Positions 1 to 7,361 of a stretch of 20,009 bases of DNA are shown in pieces; the first letter of the stretch is position 1, and each line of letters starts with the position of its first letter. The stretch lies in contig JAFAFR010000105.1 of assembly GCA_023423405.1 (NCBI GenBank), forward strand, positions 1 through 20,009, given 5' to 3'. This DNA is from Bacteroidota bacterium (GTDB lineage Bacteria > Bacteroidota > Bacteroidia > Chitinophagales > Chitinophagaceae). The position numbers were made by a program, and so were the translations under genes. The notes under the pieces were generated by a model that saw only the letters and a list, made by a program, of their open reading frames with translations, made no database searches and had not been told where the DNA came from.

Positions 1-54
1 ACGCTTGCGGGTTTTCTTGGTGGAGAGATTGAGGCCGAGATCGAATTGCTGCAT
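1..54 (-). CDS. IS5-family transposase, N-terminus only (partial)
   Basis: Reading the minus strand from the ATG at 54, the 18 visible codons give MQQFDLGLNLSTKKTRKR. This resembles the N-terminus of IS5-group DDE transposases, where a short Gln-rich start is followed by a basic STKxTRKR segment. The catalytic DDE domain lies outside the window, so it is unknown whether the gene is intact. The presumed IS terminus lies about 70 bp upstream, a normal distance for this family. It would catalyse transposition of its own element. Confidence 0.6.
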   Translation of the reverse strand, partial: MQQFDLGLNLSTKKTRKR

Positions 55-123
55 GGGCTGGGATGCTGCCGCACCCAGCACGCATGTGCAAGCACATGCG
101 TTGGGGAGTTATGCAGAGCTTCC
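1..123 (-). mobile_element. IS5-family insertion sequence, 5' end (partial)
   Basis: This is the end of an insertion sequence whose transposase is read leftwards and leaves the window. The outer boundary is placed at 123 because the minus strand there begins GGAAGCTCTGCATAACTCC, an IS5-like terminus. The next bases outward (124-127) are CTAA, which fits the YTAR target-site preference of IS5-subgroup elements. The other end is outside the window, so target duplication cannot be confirmed. Family assignment rests on the short protein N-terminus and this boundary. Confidence 0.6.
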
Positions 124-187
124 CTAATCGATAAAACCTGTTTAGGACGCTTATCTCGATTCATTGATGCTTTTCCATAAAACTCAC

Positions 188-382
188 ATGAAAATACTGA
201 CACCAAAGCGCGGCTCGGAAATCGCTGAACAGCTTTATGAACAGGCAATAGCTGCGGGTGATGTTCATTTGGAGGATAAACACGGCTTTAATGCTGGGGT
301 TGTTTATCTAATCAATTACCTCGAGGAGCACGAGTTTGCCGACTGGCAAGCAATGCCAAATCCTGATGATGATCTGCTTTGA
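188..382 (+). CDS. small acidic hypothetical protein
   Basis: An open frame of 64 codons starts at ATG 188; an alternative in-frame start at 164 would add eight residues. The product is acidic, ends in NPDDDLL, has no signal peptide or membrane segment, and looks like a compact soluble helical protein (SEIAEQLYEQAI, NAGVVYLINYLEEHEF). I do not recognise a family. It sits between an IS5 end and an IS3 end, so it may be a remnant of the original locus or cargo left between insertions. The ribosome-binding site is weak, and expression is uncertain. Confidence 0.45.
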   Translation: MKILTPKRGSEIAEQLYEQAIAAGDVHLEDKHGFNAGVVYLINYLEEHEFADWQAMPNPDDDLL

Positions 383-469
383 TAAAGAGCCAGTTCAACA
401 GGAAGCGGTGGGTGGATTGGTAATCCCCCCGCAATTCCAGCGCGCTGAGCAGTAGAGACTCTCTCTATC

Positions 470-736
470 ATGAAGAAATCACGTTTCACCGACAGCCAGA
501 TCATCGACGCGCTCAAGCGAGCAGAAGCTGGCTTGGCAGTCCCCGAGCTCTGTCGTGAACTAGGCATCAGTTCGGCAACGTTCTACAAATGGCGGGCCAA
601 GTTCGGCGGCATGGATGCATCGCTCATGGCTCGCATGAAGGAGCTGGAGGAGGAGAATCGGCGGCTGCGCAAGATGTATGTCGAGGAGAAGATCAAGGCC
701 GAGATCGTCTCGGAGGCTCTCGCAAAAAAGTGGTGA
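470..736 (+). CDS. IS3-family transposase OrfA
   Basis: This 88-residue protein has the typical OrfA layout of IS3-family elements. An N-terminal helix-turn-helix (MKKSRFTDSQI, then VPELCRELGISSATFYKWRA at residues about 24-43) binds the terminal repeats, and a C-terminal leucine-zipper-like coiled coil (MKELEEENRRLRKMY) follows. It ends at TGA 734-736, just after the A_AAA_AAG heptamer at 724-730. In intact relatives a fraction of ribosomes slip there to produce the OrfAB transposase. On its own OrfA acts as a DNA-binding regulator. The frame is complete, so OrfA could still be made although the element is dead. Confidence 0.9.
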   Translation: MKKSRFTDSQIIDALKRAEAGLAVPELCRELGISSATFYKWRAKFGGMDASLMARMKELEEENRRLRKMYVEEKIKAEIVSEALAKKW

Positions 737-1522
737 AGCCATCTCGCCGACGCGAGATGGCTCAACAAGCAGTACAGCAGCGTGGCCTGTCTATCAAAGC
801 GGCTTGCCAAGCCTTCCAGATCAGCCAAGCCTGCTACCGTTATGTGGCCCGCCGTGATAGTGAAGACGATGAGATCGCCCAGTGGCTGCTGCGCCTGACC
901 GACAACAACCGTAACTGGGGATTTGGTTTGTGCTTTCTGCACCTGCGCAACGTGCGTGGCTTTGCCTGGAACCACAAGCGTGTCTATCGCATCTATCGGG
1001 AGCTGGAGTTGAACTTGCGTATCAAGCCACGCAAGCGCTTGGTACGCGAGAAGCCTGAGCCGCTCACAGTGCCAGCGCAATGCAACAAAGTCTGGTCGAT
1101 GGACTTCATGCATGACCAGCTTGAAGATGGGCGCTGCATCCGGCTGCTCAACGTGATCGATGACTTCAACCGTGAGGCACTGGGCATAGAGGTGGACTTC
1201 TCGCTGCCATCACATCGTGTGATTCGAGTCCTGGGGCAAATCATGGCCTGGCGCGGGAAACCGCAAGCGATACGTTGTGACAACGTACTAAATGCAATAG
1301 GTCTTCTGCCAAACGGCAACAGCATCGCGCACCGGTCTGGTGGCGCAGATCGGGAAATCTTAAAGAACGGTGCGCTACGAATGGCTGTCGCAGTATTATT
1401 GGAGCGACCTCGATGAGGTTCGGGAGTGCGCCACGCAATGGATGTGGCGCTACAACCATGAACGCCCAAATATGGCACTGGGCGGGATCACCCCAAAACA
1501 GCGGCTGGCCATGGCCGCATAG
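727..1522 (+). pseudogene. IS3-family transposase OrfB, core disrupted
   Basis: This is the integrase-type (DDE, rve) half of an IS3 transposase in the -1 frame relative to orfA. It reads normally through the HTH_21-like region and the first two catalytic aspartates (VWSMDF and RCDN, the latter near 1275-1286). A roughly 75-bp foreign segment (about 1285-1360) with no homology to the expected core follows. The frame is then lost and the C-terminal part (RTVRYEWLSQYYW to PKQRLAMAA) resumes in another frame, ending at TAG 1520-1522. The segment carrying the third catalytic residue, the glutamate in the usual YVERYNRT region, is gone. The protein cannot be catalytically active. Confidence 0.85.
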
Positions 1523-1561
1523 CTCTACTTCTCAGAGCGGTGGTTTATGGGGGGATTACCA

Positions 1562-2094
1562 TATCGCGCAGCCTGGCAGCAGGTGAGTCCATTCGCTGTG
1601 TAGCTAGGCGTTTGAAACGCGCAGCGTCCACCATTAGCCGTGAACTCCTGCGTAACGGCGGCAAGACTTATTACCGAGCTACAAAGGCAGACGAGGCAGC
1701 CTGGGAGCGAGCGCGCCGCCCAAAGCCGTGTAAGCTGGCTTGCAATCCTGAGCTGGCACAGATCGTGGCGGTTAAATTGCAGAGTCAGTGGTCGCACAAG
1801 CAAATAGCAGGGTGGCTCAAACGAACTTACCCGGGCGAAAAGGATTTGCAGGTGTCTCACGAAGCCATCTACCGCACGATCTTCGTCCAAACACGCGGAG
1901 CCTTGAAGAAAGAGCTTCTGGAGCATTTGCGACGTACCAGAAGGATGCGTCGCTCACGCCACTACACCCAGAAGACGCCCATCCATGGCCGGATCGTTGA
2001 TGCAGTGCCCATCAGCGAGCGTCCAGCCTGCATAGAGGATCGTGCAGCGCTTGCTTTTATGGGAAGTCTCTGTAATGCAACAGTGCCTCTCTGA
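1562..2094 (+). pseudogene. IS30-family transposase fragment
   Basis: From the IS3 edge onward the reading frame encodes an IS30-type transposase. It has the N-terminal HTH (SIRCVARRLKRAASTISREL), then the KCKL-type segment, SQWSHKQIAGWLKRTYPG, and VSHEAIYRTIFVQTRGALKK. It continues to RGRIVDAV-like and ERPACIEDRA residues. The first residues are replaced by IS3 terminal sequence. After EDRA the homology degenerates and the frame stops at 2092-2094, before the catalytic DDE domain (expected to start near GHWEGDL). Both ends are therefore lost and it is a dead remnant. It shows that an older IS30 insertion preceded the IS3 insertion upstream of the srf cluster. Confidence 0.85.
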
Positions 2095-2310
2095 TGCAGA
2101 AGCTTTTGTTTTTGAAAAAACAAAGCGTGTGCTTGCTAACATTTTTGTTTTGTGTTGGTTTTAAAAAGTTAATACTTTTATAAAAAACATCATTGAAAAC
2201 AAAACTTTTTAAACAAGTGAGTATTTGCTATTTAATTCGTAATGGCAGCTTGTTTTTGCGCGCTTTGGAATTTTTGTTTCTTTTAATTACAATAGTACAA
2301 ATTTATAGGA
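2095..2310 (+). promoter_or_regulatory. AT-rich control region upstream of the srf-like operon
   Basis: These 216 bases are strikingly rich in A and T runs compared with the GC-rich genes on either side, and they contain no convincing ORF. They include an imperfect hairpin at about 2102-2126 (an 11-bp stem with one bulged T). The promoter at 2265-2293 lies at the downstream end. Such AT-rich segments commonly bind H-NS/MvaT/Bv3F-type nucleoid proteins, so silencing and counter-silencing of the operon is plausible. That role is inferred only from composition. Confidence 0.5.
2265..2293 (+). promoter_or_regulatory. sigma70-type promoter of the srf-like operon
   Basis: A -35 element TTGGAA (2265-2270) and a -10 element TACAAT (2288-2293) are separated by exactly 17 bp. 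Each differs from consensus at one or two positions. Transcription would start near 2300, giving a leader of about 310 nt before the first start codon at 2611. It is the best promoter-like match in the only substantial gap before the gene cluster. Confidence 0.6.
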
Positions 2311-2610
2311 AAGAGCACGGCATTACGTATATGGCTGTTGAATAGCAATGGCTGTGAGGTAATGGTTGTAGGTGGGCGTTCGCATTTATTGCGGGGTGGG
2401 CTGTCTGAGGGAAAAGCGTTGGCAGGCCACCAAACAATTGCCAGAACACTGCGAAAACCGCGATGACGCGATCCTGTCAAACAGTCTGCGCAAACAGGCG
2501 GTTGAGTCAAGGCCAACTTGGGCGTCACAGAGGGGGGTAGGGGGAAGGGATGCTGCGGCACTGCTTTGAGGTGGTCTATTACCTTCAACAAACAGAAAAA
2601 GAGAGAGCCC
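2300..2610 (+). other. long 5' leader, no supported gene
   Basis: About 310 bases between the predicted transcription start and the srfA start codon. A 65-codon open frame (2372-2569) exists, but it has no good ribosome-binding site and atypical composition, so I do not call it a gene. The end of the leader carries the purine-rich ribosome-binding site AAAAAGAGAGAG (2596-2607). I see no recognisable riboswitch. Confidence 0.4.
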
Positions 2611-4164
2611 ATGCGCGGTGTGCTTTTGGAAAGTGGCAGCGTTGATCGCTATTTAAAACTAGGTCAATCGGGCTACCCCGTTTTTGATTCCGCAGATCAA
2701 ATTTTGGCCGCTTTGCAGCGCCATCCACAATGGCGCAGTTTTTTTGCGGTGCCGCAGCGCAATGAGCAAGGTTCTGCCATTGATTGGTATAGCCCCGTGC
2801 AAGGCAACGTCATTGCATGGGCCAATGCCTCGGATGCAGAGCAAATAGCTGCCCGCCAAGAACTCAAAGCATTTGCGCAAGGGGTGCAGGATTTAGGTGC
2901 ACAGCAAATTGCGCGCGGCAAAGAAAATGGAGCATCTGAAACTGCGCTATTTGGCGCATTGCTGCAAGAAGCTTGCAAAATACCCAGCCTTTCTAATATT
3001 TACTTGGTTGATGTCGGGGTTAGCGCTTTGCCCGCTGCGGCGTCGCAGCGCTCGATGGGCAGCATGTTGGATGGCCAGCGCAGCGCAGCTGCAGCGGTGC
3101 CGTCGGGCGATGGCCGTTTGCAGCCGGTGGTGACGTTTTGGGGCTTTGTGGAAAACGAGGCTGACCGCCACAGCCGTCCCTTGTATTTTTTGCACGAACA
3201 AGCTGAGCTGCCCGCACCGGTCGCAGCACAAGTGGCTGCCGCTGCCGCGACGGTGCCCGTAGTAGCGCCTGTTGCGCCCATTTCTGTGGTTGCGCCCGTG
3301 GTGCCACCGGTTGCTCCTGTGGTGGTGTCTGAGCCGTGGTGGCGCCGTTGGTGGCTGTGGCTGCTGCTGTTGCTGGGGGCTTTGCTGCTGCTGTGGCTGC
3401 TGCGCGGCTGTATGCCATGGGGTATGGGCACGATGCCTGCGGTCTCGGGCTTGCCGGGGATGCCCAGCTTGCCCGGCGCACCGAGCCTTCCTGGTATCCC
3501 CAGCATTGGGATGCCCGGTGCCAGTGTGCCTGTGGGCACGGCCCCCGTGGGCCACGCAGCTGTGCCGGCCATCGGTGGCGACACCAGCATGGACGCACCC
3601 ATACCGCATGGTGCGGTGCCGGAGGGCGCATCTGAGCTGGCCCCCGAGCCAGCACCGCAGACAGAGCCGAACCCCGCGATGCAGCCGCCTGTGCTGCCCG
3701 CAGAAGCGGCTCCCGCAGCTGAAGCGGCTGCGCAAAACCCACCGGTGTTGCCTGAGAACGAAGCCCAGCAGGCCGCTGCTGCGCAACCCAGCAACCCCCT
3801 GCAAATTCCTGCCAACGCGCCCAATGGTGTGGCGGACTTTTTGAACGGCAAGTACCGCACCCGTGGCGGCTTGATGGACGAACACACCTCGCTGCCGCTG
3901 AACCTGCAATACGACTTCGAAAACGGCAAGGGCCAAGTCGAAGTGCAGCGCTCGAACGGCGTCTCGTGCAAGGGCGATGTGCTGGCCACTGTGACCGGTG
4001 GACAGTTGAGCATCAACAGCCAAGGCGCAGCCAATTGCACCGATGGCGGCAGCTATGTGATGCCTGCGGTCAATTGCAAGGTGGGTGCTTCTTCGATGGC
4101 GGATTGCGCGGCCAGCTACGCCAATCAGTCCAAAGAGTTCCCGATGCAGATGCACGGCAATTAG
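2611..4164 (+). CDS. srfA: SrfA-like single-pass membrane protein
   Basis: This protein of 517 residues resembles the SrfA family, first gene of the srfABC loci named after the SsrB-regulated factors of Salmonella. The N-terminal domain (about 1-190) has the family-like strings PVFDSA, IDWYSPVQGNVIAW, YLVD and PVVTFWGF. An Ala/Pro/Val-rich linker follows, then one membrane helix (about 247-264, WWLWLLLLLGALLLLWLL). After it come LPGxPS-type repeats, a long Pro/Ala stretch and a C-terminal domain (about 403-517) with several cysteines. Topology is probably cytoplasmic N-terminus and periplasmic C-terminus. ATG 2611 is chosen over the upstream in-frame start at 2518 because of the GAGAG site and because similarity begins at RGVLLESGS. 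Function is unknown; it is probably the membrane anchor for SrfB/SrfC. Confidence 0.75.
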   Translation: MRGVLLESGSVDRYLKLGQSGYPVFDSADQILAALQRHPQWRSFFAVPQRNEQGSAIDWYSPVQGNVIAWANASDAEQIAARQELKAFAQGVQDLGAQQIARGKENGASETALFGALLQEACKIPSLSNIYLVDVGVSALPAAASQRSMGSMLDGQRSAAAAVPSGDGRLQPVVTFWGFVENEADRHSRPLYFLHEQAELPAPVAAQVAAAAATVPVVAPVAPISVVAPVVPPVAPVVVSEPWWRRWWLWLLLLLGALLLLWLLRGCMPWGMGTMPAVSGLPGMPSLPGAPSLPGIPSIGMPGASVPVGTAPVGHAAVPAIGGDTSMDAPIPHGAVPEGASELAPEPAPQTEPNPAMQPPVLPAEAAPAAEAAAQNPPVLPENEAQQAAAAQPSNPLQIPANAPNGVADFLNGKYRTRGGLMDEHTSLPLNLQYDFENGKGQVEVQRSNGVSCKGDVLATVTGGQLSINSQGAANCTDGGSYVMPAVNCKVGASSMADCAASYANQSKEFPMQMHGN

Positions 4165-4184
4165 TCACTATAAAACCTGATTTG

Positions 4185-4220
4185 CCCAGTCTGTGAAAAG
4201 ACTGGGTGCTCTTATTTCTT
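4185..4220 (+). terminator. hairpin between srfA and srfB (possible attenuator)
   Basis: A perfect 8-bp stem, CCCAGTCT (4185-4192) with AGACTGGG (4199-4206) around a 6-nt loop, can be extended by two wobble pairs. A pyrimidine/T-rich run CTCTTATTTCTT (4209-4220) follows. It sits in the 68-nt gap between srfA and srfB and could be a weak terminator or an RNA-processing signal that tunes srfB/srfC output. The T-run is interrupted, so full termination is unlikely. Confidence 0.5.
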
Positions 4221-4232
4221 AGAGAATTTTTT

Positions 4233-7200
4233 ATGTTGGCAGAACTTACACCCCTCGACGAAGTGGTTTATTTGGTGCGTGACTCGGGCATCCAGTTCAT
4301 GGATTTCGGGGTGTCGCTGCAGCCCAAAAAAATGGACGCGGGCGCTTTTGTGCGCATGGGTGCGACCGGGGTGGCGCGCTTGCTCACCAACCACAAAACC
4401 GGTGGCTTGTTTAGCTTGGGTGCGGTGGGCGATCAGGCCGCAGACACCAGTGCGCTGGTGCACGAGGACCGCACGGTCACGTCGGTGCGCACGCCGCACT
4501 TTGATTTGCCCATGGACGAGAGCTTGAAGCTACTGGGCGGTGTGTGGTTGCCCATGCCGTACTTTCGCTTTACGCCGCCGCACCGTTTTGACCCCGGCCC
4601 TACCAATTGGGCACGGATGCGCTTGGTGGCACTCGATGAACCTGATCTTGCAGGCAACAACTATCGCTTGACGATTGCGTTTGACACCAAGCCTTTGGAG
4701 GGCAATGCCAAGACCACGTACTTGGCACCGTCGCCCGATGATGTGCAGTCCAAAGCGCAGTTCCGCGTGGCTTGTCACAGCTTTCAGCTGCGCTGGTTTT
4801 TGGACCAAAAGTGGATGCGCAGCTGGCTCGAAGAGCTGTTCCGCGACGCGCACCGTGAGCTGCGCACCGACCACGACGAGATCGAAGACAGCCTGCGCCA
4901 GCACCACCACTTGGCCCACTACCTGAATGTGCTGAGTTTGCTGGCCGAGCCCGAGGCCGAGGAGTACGCCCCCGCAGAGCTCAAGGCGCTGGTGCAAGTT
5001 CCCGGTATCTATTTGACCAGTGGTGCTTTTGACGAAAGCGGCAAGCAGCGTGACACGGCCATTCCGGTGGATTTGATTTTGGATGTTGGCAACTCACGCA
5101 CCTGCGGCATCTTGATTGAAAACCAGGGCATGACGGGCAATGGGCTGAAGCAAAACTACGTGCTGCAGATGCGCGATTTGCACGACCCCGAACGCCTGTA
5201 CCGCGAGCCTTTTGCCAGTCGTGTGGAGTTTGCGCACATGACGTTTGGTAAGGAGAACTTCTCCAAGCTCAGTGGCCGCCATGATGCTTTCCAATGGGCC
5301 ACGATTGCCCGCGTGGGCACGGAGGCATCGCGCTTGTGTGCCCGCCGCCGGGGCTCGGAAGGCTCGACCGGCATGTCCAGCCCCAAGCGTTATTTGTGGG
5401 ACGACAGTGCCTACAAACCCGGTTGGCGTTTTAGCAGTGCCTTTGGCAAGGCCCAAGGCACCGAGGCGATGGCTACGGCCGCGCCTTTCACCAATTTCAT
5501 CACCGACGAGGGCGTGGTGTTTTATGGCTTGGATGCGGGTGAGCGTGATTACGCGATGCCCGCTTTCTCGCCCAACTACAGCCGCAGCTCGCTCATGAGC
5601 ATCATGCTGGCCGAGGTGATTACGCAGGCGTTGTCGCAAATCAACAGCGCTGCGCAGCGCACGCGCATGGGCCACGCCAGTGCGCCGCGCTTTTTGTCCA
5701 GCATCACCATGACGGTGCCGCCGGGCCTGCCCGAGATTGAGCGCAGCATTTTGCAAGAGCGCCTCAAACACGCCGTCAGCCTGGTGTGGCTGTGCATGGG
5801 CTGGACCGCTGGCGATGGCTACAGCGATCCATTTGAGCCTGCGCCCGAAGGCCAAGCGCCCAAGCGCCCCCCTTTGTCGGTGCGGGTGCAGTGGGATGAG
5901 GCGGTGTGTGGCCAACTGGTGTACCTGTACACCGAGGTGTGCGAGAACTTCAAGGGCAACCCCGAGGAGTTTTTTGACGTGCTGGCACGCCCCGACAAGG
6001 CCCAGCGCGATGGCATTACCTTGGCCACGATGGACATTGGTGGTGGCACGACCGATTTGGTGATCAACGACTACCACCTGCTCAAAGATGGCGTTAATCG
6101 CATCATCGTGCCCACGCAGCGCTTTCGCGACAGCTTCAAGGTGGCGGGCGATGATGTGCTGCTGGACGTGATCCAAAAAGAAGTGCTGCCTGCGCTCAAG
6201 GCGGCGCTGGAGCAAGCCGGGGTGCGCAACGGGGATGCGCTGCTGTCTAAGCTGTGCGGCGACGAAGCGGTGTCGGCACAGGCCGGTGTGTTGCGCCAGC
6301 AACTGAATTTGCAGGTGTTTGTGCCGGTGGGTCTGGCCGTTTTGCGGGCCTATGAGCAGTTCAACCCCGAGTTCCCCAGCGAGCCTTTGACGCAGTGCTT
6401 TGGCCAGTGGATGGGTGAGAGCGTGGTCAGCCCGGCAGTGCAGGCCTATGTGTTGGATGCCGTCAAGCTGGAGGCTGGTTTTGGTGCGGCCTTTGATGTG
6501 GCAGCGGTGCCGCTGACGCTGGACTTGGCGCGCATGCACAAGCACATCGTGGAAGGGCGCTACAACATTTGCAAGGTGTTGGATTCGCTGTGCGAAATCA
6601 TTGGCCACTATCCGTGCGATGCGCTGCTGCTGACGGGACGCCCTTCCATGCTGCCGGGCGTGCAAGCGTACTTGCGCCGCAAGATGGTGGTGCCCCCGGG
6701 GCGCATCACGCCCATGCATGGCTACACCACCAATGGCTGGTATCCCTTCCACAAGGGCGGCAAGATCAATGACCCCAAAACCACTGCCGTGGTGGGCGCG
6801 ATGCTGTGTCTGCTCAGTGAGAAGGCCAAGTTGTTTGACTTTGCCTTCAACGTGGCACGCCTGCGCCCGTACTCGACCATGCGCCACATCGGCGTGATCG
6901 ACAAAGACAACATCATGAGCGACGCGCGCGTGTTGTTCCGCGATGTCATCAAGTTCGAAGACGGCAAGGAAAAACTGGACTTGGGTGCTGACGATGGTGA
7001 AGACGATGAGTCGGGCGGCCAAGTGCTGAGCATTTCCACCAGCACGCGTTTGGGCTTCAAGCAGCTCGAAGCCGAGCGCTGGATGGCATCGCCCCTGTAC
7101 GTGCTGGAGTTCACCGAGTCGGGGGCCGACAAGCTCAAGGCCTATGCCGAAAAAGGTGAGGGTGTGCCCAGCGTGCAAGTGCGTTTGGCAGCACCCAGCC

Positions 7201-7361
7201 GCCGCGAGGTGGGAGCGCTGAGCGTGTCCGAGCGCCTGCAAATACGCGCCGTCAAGGGCGGGGGACTGAGCAAGTTTGATGTGCAGCTCAAGCTGTTCAC
7301 CATGAATGGCACGGACAGCGGTGCCTCTACTTACTGGATTGATAGCGGGAGCGTGAAATGA
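4233..7361 (+). CDS. srfB: SrfB, Hsp70/actin-fold ATPase-like protein
   Basis: This 1042-residue soluble protein belongs to the SrfB family (COG4457-type), whose members are about 1000 residues long. The Hsp70/actin-superfamily nucleotide signatures are visible. Phosphate-1 is DVGNSRTCG at 284-292, phosphate-2 is DIGGGTTDL at 601-609, and the adenosine loop is LLLTGRPS at 798-805. It is therefore likely to bind ATP in the cytoplasm. The biochemical role of the family is not established. An acidic segment (DDGEDDESGG) lies near residue 925. ATG 4233 is chosen because AGAGA precedes it by about 7 nt; an upstream GTG (4206) overlaps the hairpin. Its stop overlaps the srfC start (ATGA), so SrfB and SrfC are translationally coupled and probably act together. 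Confidence 0.9.
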   Translation: MLAELTPLDEVVYLVRDSGIQFMDFGVSLQPKKMDAGAFVRMGATGVARLLTNHKTGGLFSLGAVGDQAADTSALVHEDRTVTSVRTPHFDLPMDESLKLLGGVWLPMPYFRFTPPHRFDPGPTNWARMRLVALDEPDLAGNNYRLTIAFDTKPLEGNAKTTYLAPSPDDVQSKAQFRVACHSFQLRWFLDQKWMRSWLEELFRDAHRELRTDHDEIEDSLRQHHHLAHYLNVLSLLAEPEAEEYAPAELKALVQVPGIYLTSGAFDESGKQRDTAIPVDLILDVGNSRTCGILIENQGMTGNGLKQNYVLQMRDLHDPERLYREPFASRVEFAHMTFGKENFSKLSGRHDAFQWATIARVGTEASRLCARRRGSEGSTGMSSPKRYLWDDSAYKPGWRFSSAFGKAQGTEAMATAAPFTNFITDEGVVFYGLDAGERDYAMPAFSPNYSRSSLMSIMLAEVITQALSQINSAAQRTRMGHASAPRFLSSITMTVPPGLPEIERSILQERLKHAVSLVWLCMGWTAGDGYSDPFEPAPEGQAPKRPPLSVRVQWDEAVCGQLVYLYTEVCENFKGNPEEFFDVLARPDKAQRDGITLATMDIGGGTTDLVINDYHLLKDGVNRIIVPTQRFRDSFKVAGDDVLLDVIQKEVLPALKAALEQAGVRNGDALLSKLCGDEAVSAQAGVLRQQLNLQVFVPVGLAVLRAYEQFNPEFPSEPLTQCFGQWMGESVVSPAVQAYVLDAVKLEAGFGAAFDVAAVPLTLDLARMHKHIVEGRYNICKVLDSLCEIIGHYPCDALLLTGRPSMLPGVQAYLRRKMVVPPGRITPMHGYTTNGWYPFHKGGKINDPKTTAVVGAMLCLLSEKAKLFDFAFNVARLRPYSTMRHIGVIDKDNIMSDARVLFRDVIKFEDGKEKLDLGADDGEDDESGGQVLSISTSTRLGFKQLEAERWMASPLYVLEFTESGADKLKAYAEKGEGVPSVQVRLAAPSRREVGALSVSERLQIRAVKGGGLSKFDVQLKLFTMNGTDSGASTYWIDSGSVK

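Larger units (their letters stand above)
418..1561 (+). mobile_element. IS3-family insertion sequence (defective)
   Basis: The element is delimited by perfect 13-bp inverted repeats, TGGTAATCCCCCC at 418-430 and its exact complement GGGGGGATTACCA at 1549-1561. Inside are the two overlapping IS3-type frames orfA (470-736) and orfB, joined by an A_AAA_AAG slippery heptamer at 724-730 for -1 frameshifting. orfB is broken in its catalytic core, so this copy cannot make its own transposase. No matching target duplication is visible outside the repeats (GAT on the left, TAT on the right). The right edge abuts a truncated IS30 transposase, consistent with insertion into IS30 followed by rearrangement. 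Confidence 0.85.

Noticed and set aside
2372..2569. 65-codon ORF in the leader of the operon
   Set aside because: No convincing ribosome-binding site, atypical composition and no recognisable features. It could be a leader peptide, but nothing in the sequence supports that specifically.
2947..4155. Long minus-strand open frames opposite the srfA-like gene (about 400 and 346 codons)
   Set aside because: They are antisense shadows of a GC-rich, Pro/Ala-coding region with biased codons. They give His/Arg/Gln-rich low-complexity translations without ribosome-binding sites or known motifs.
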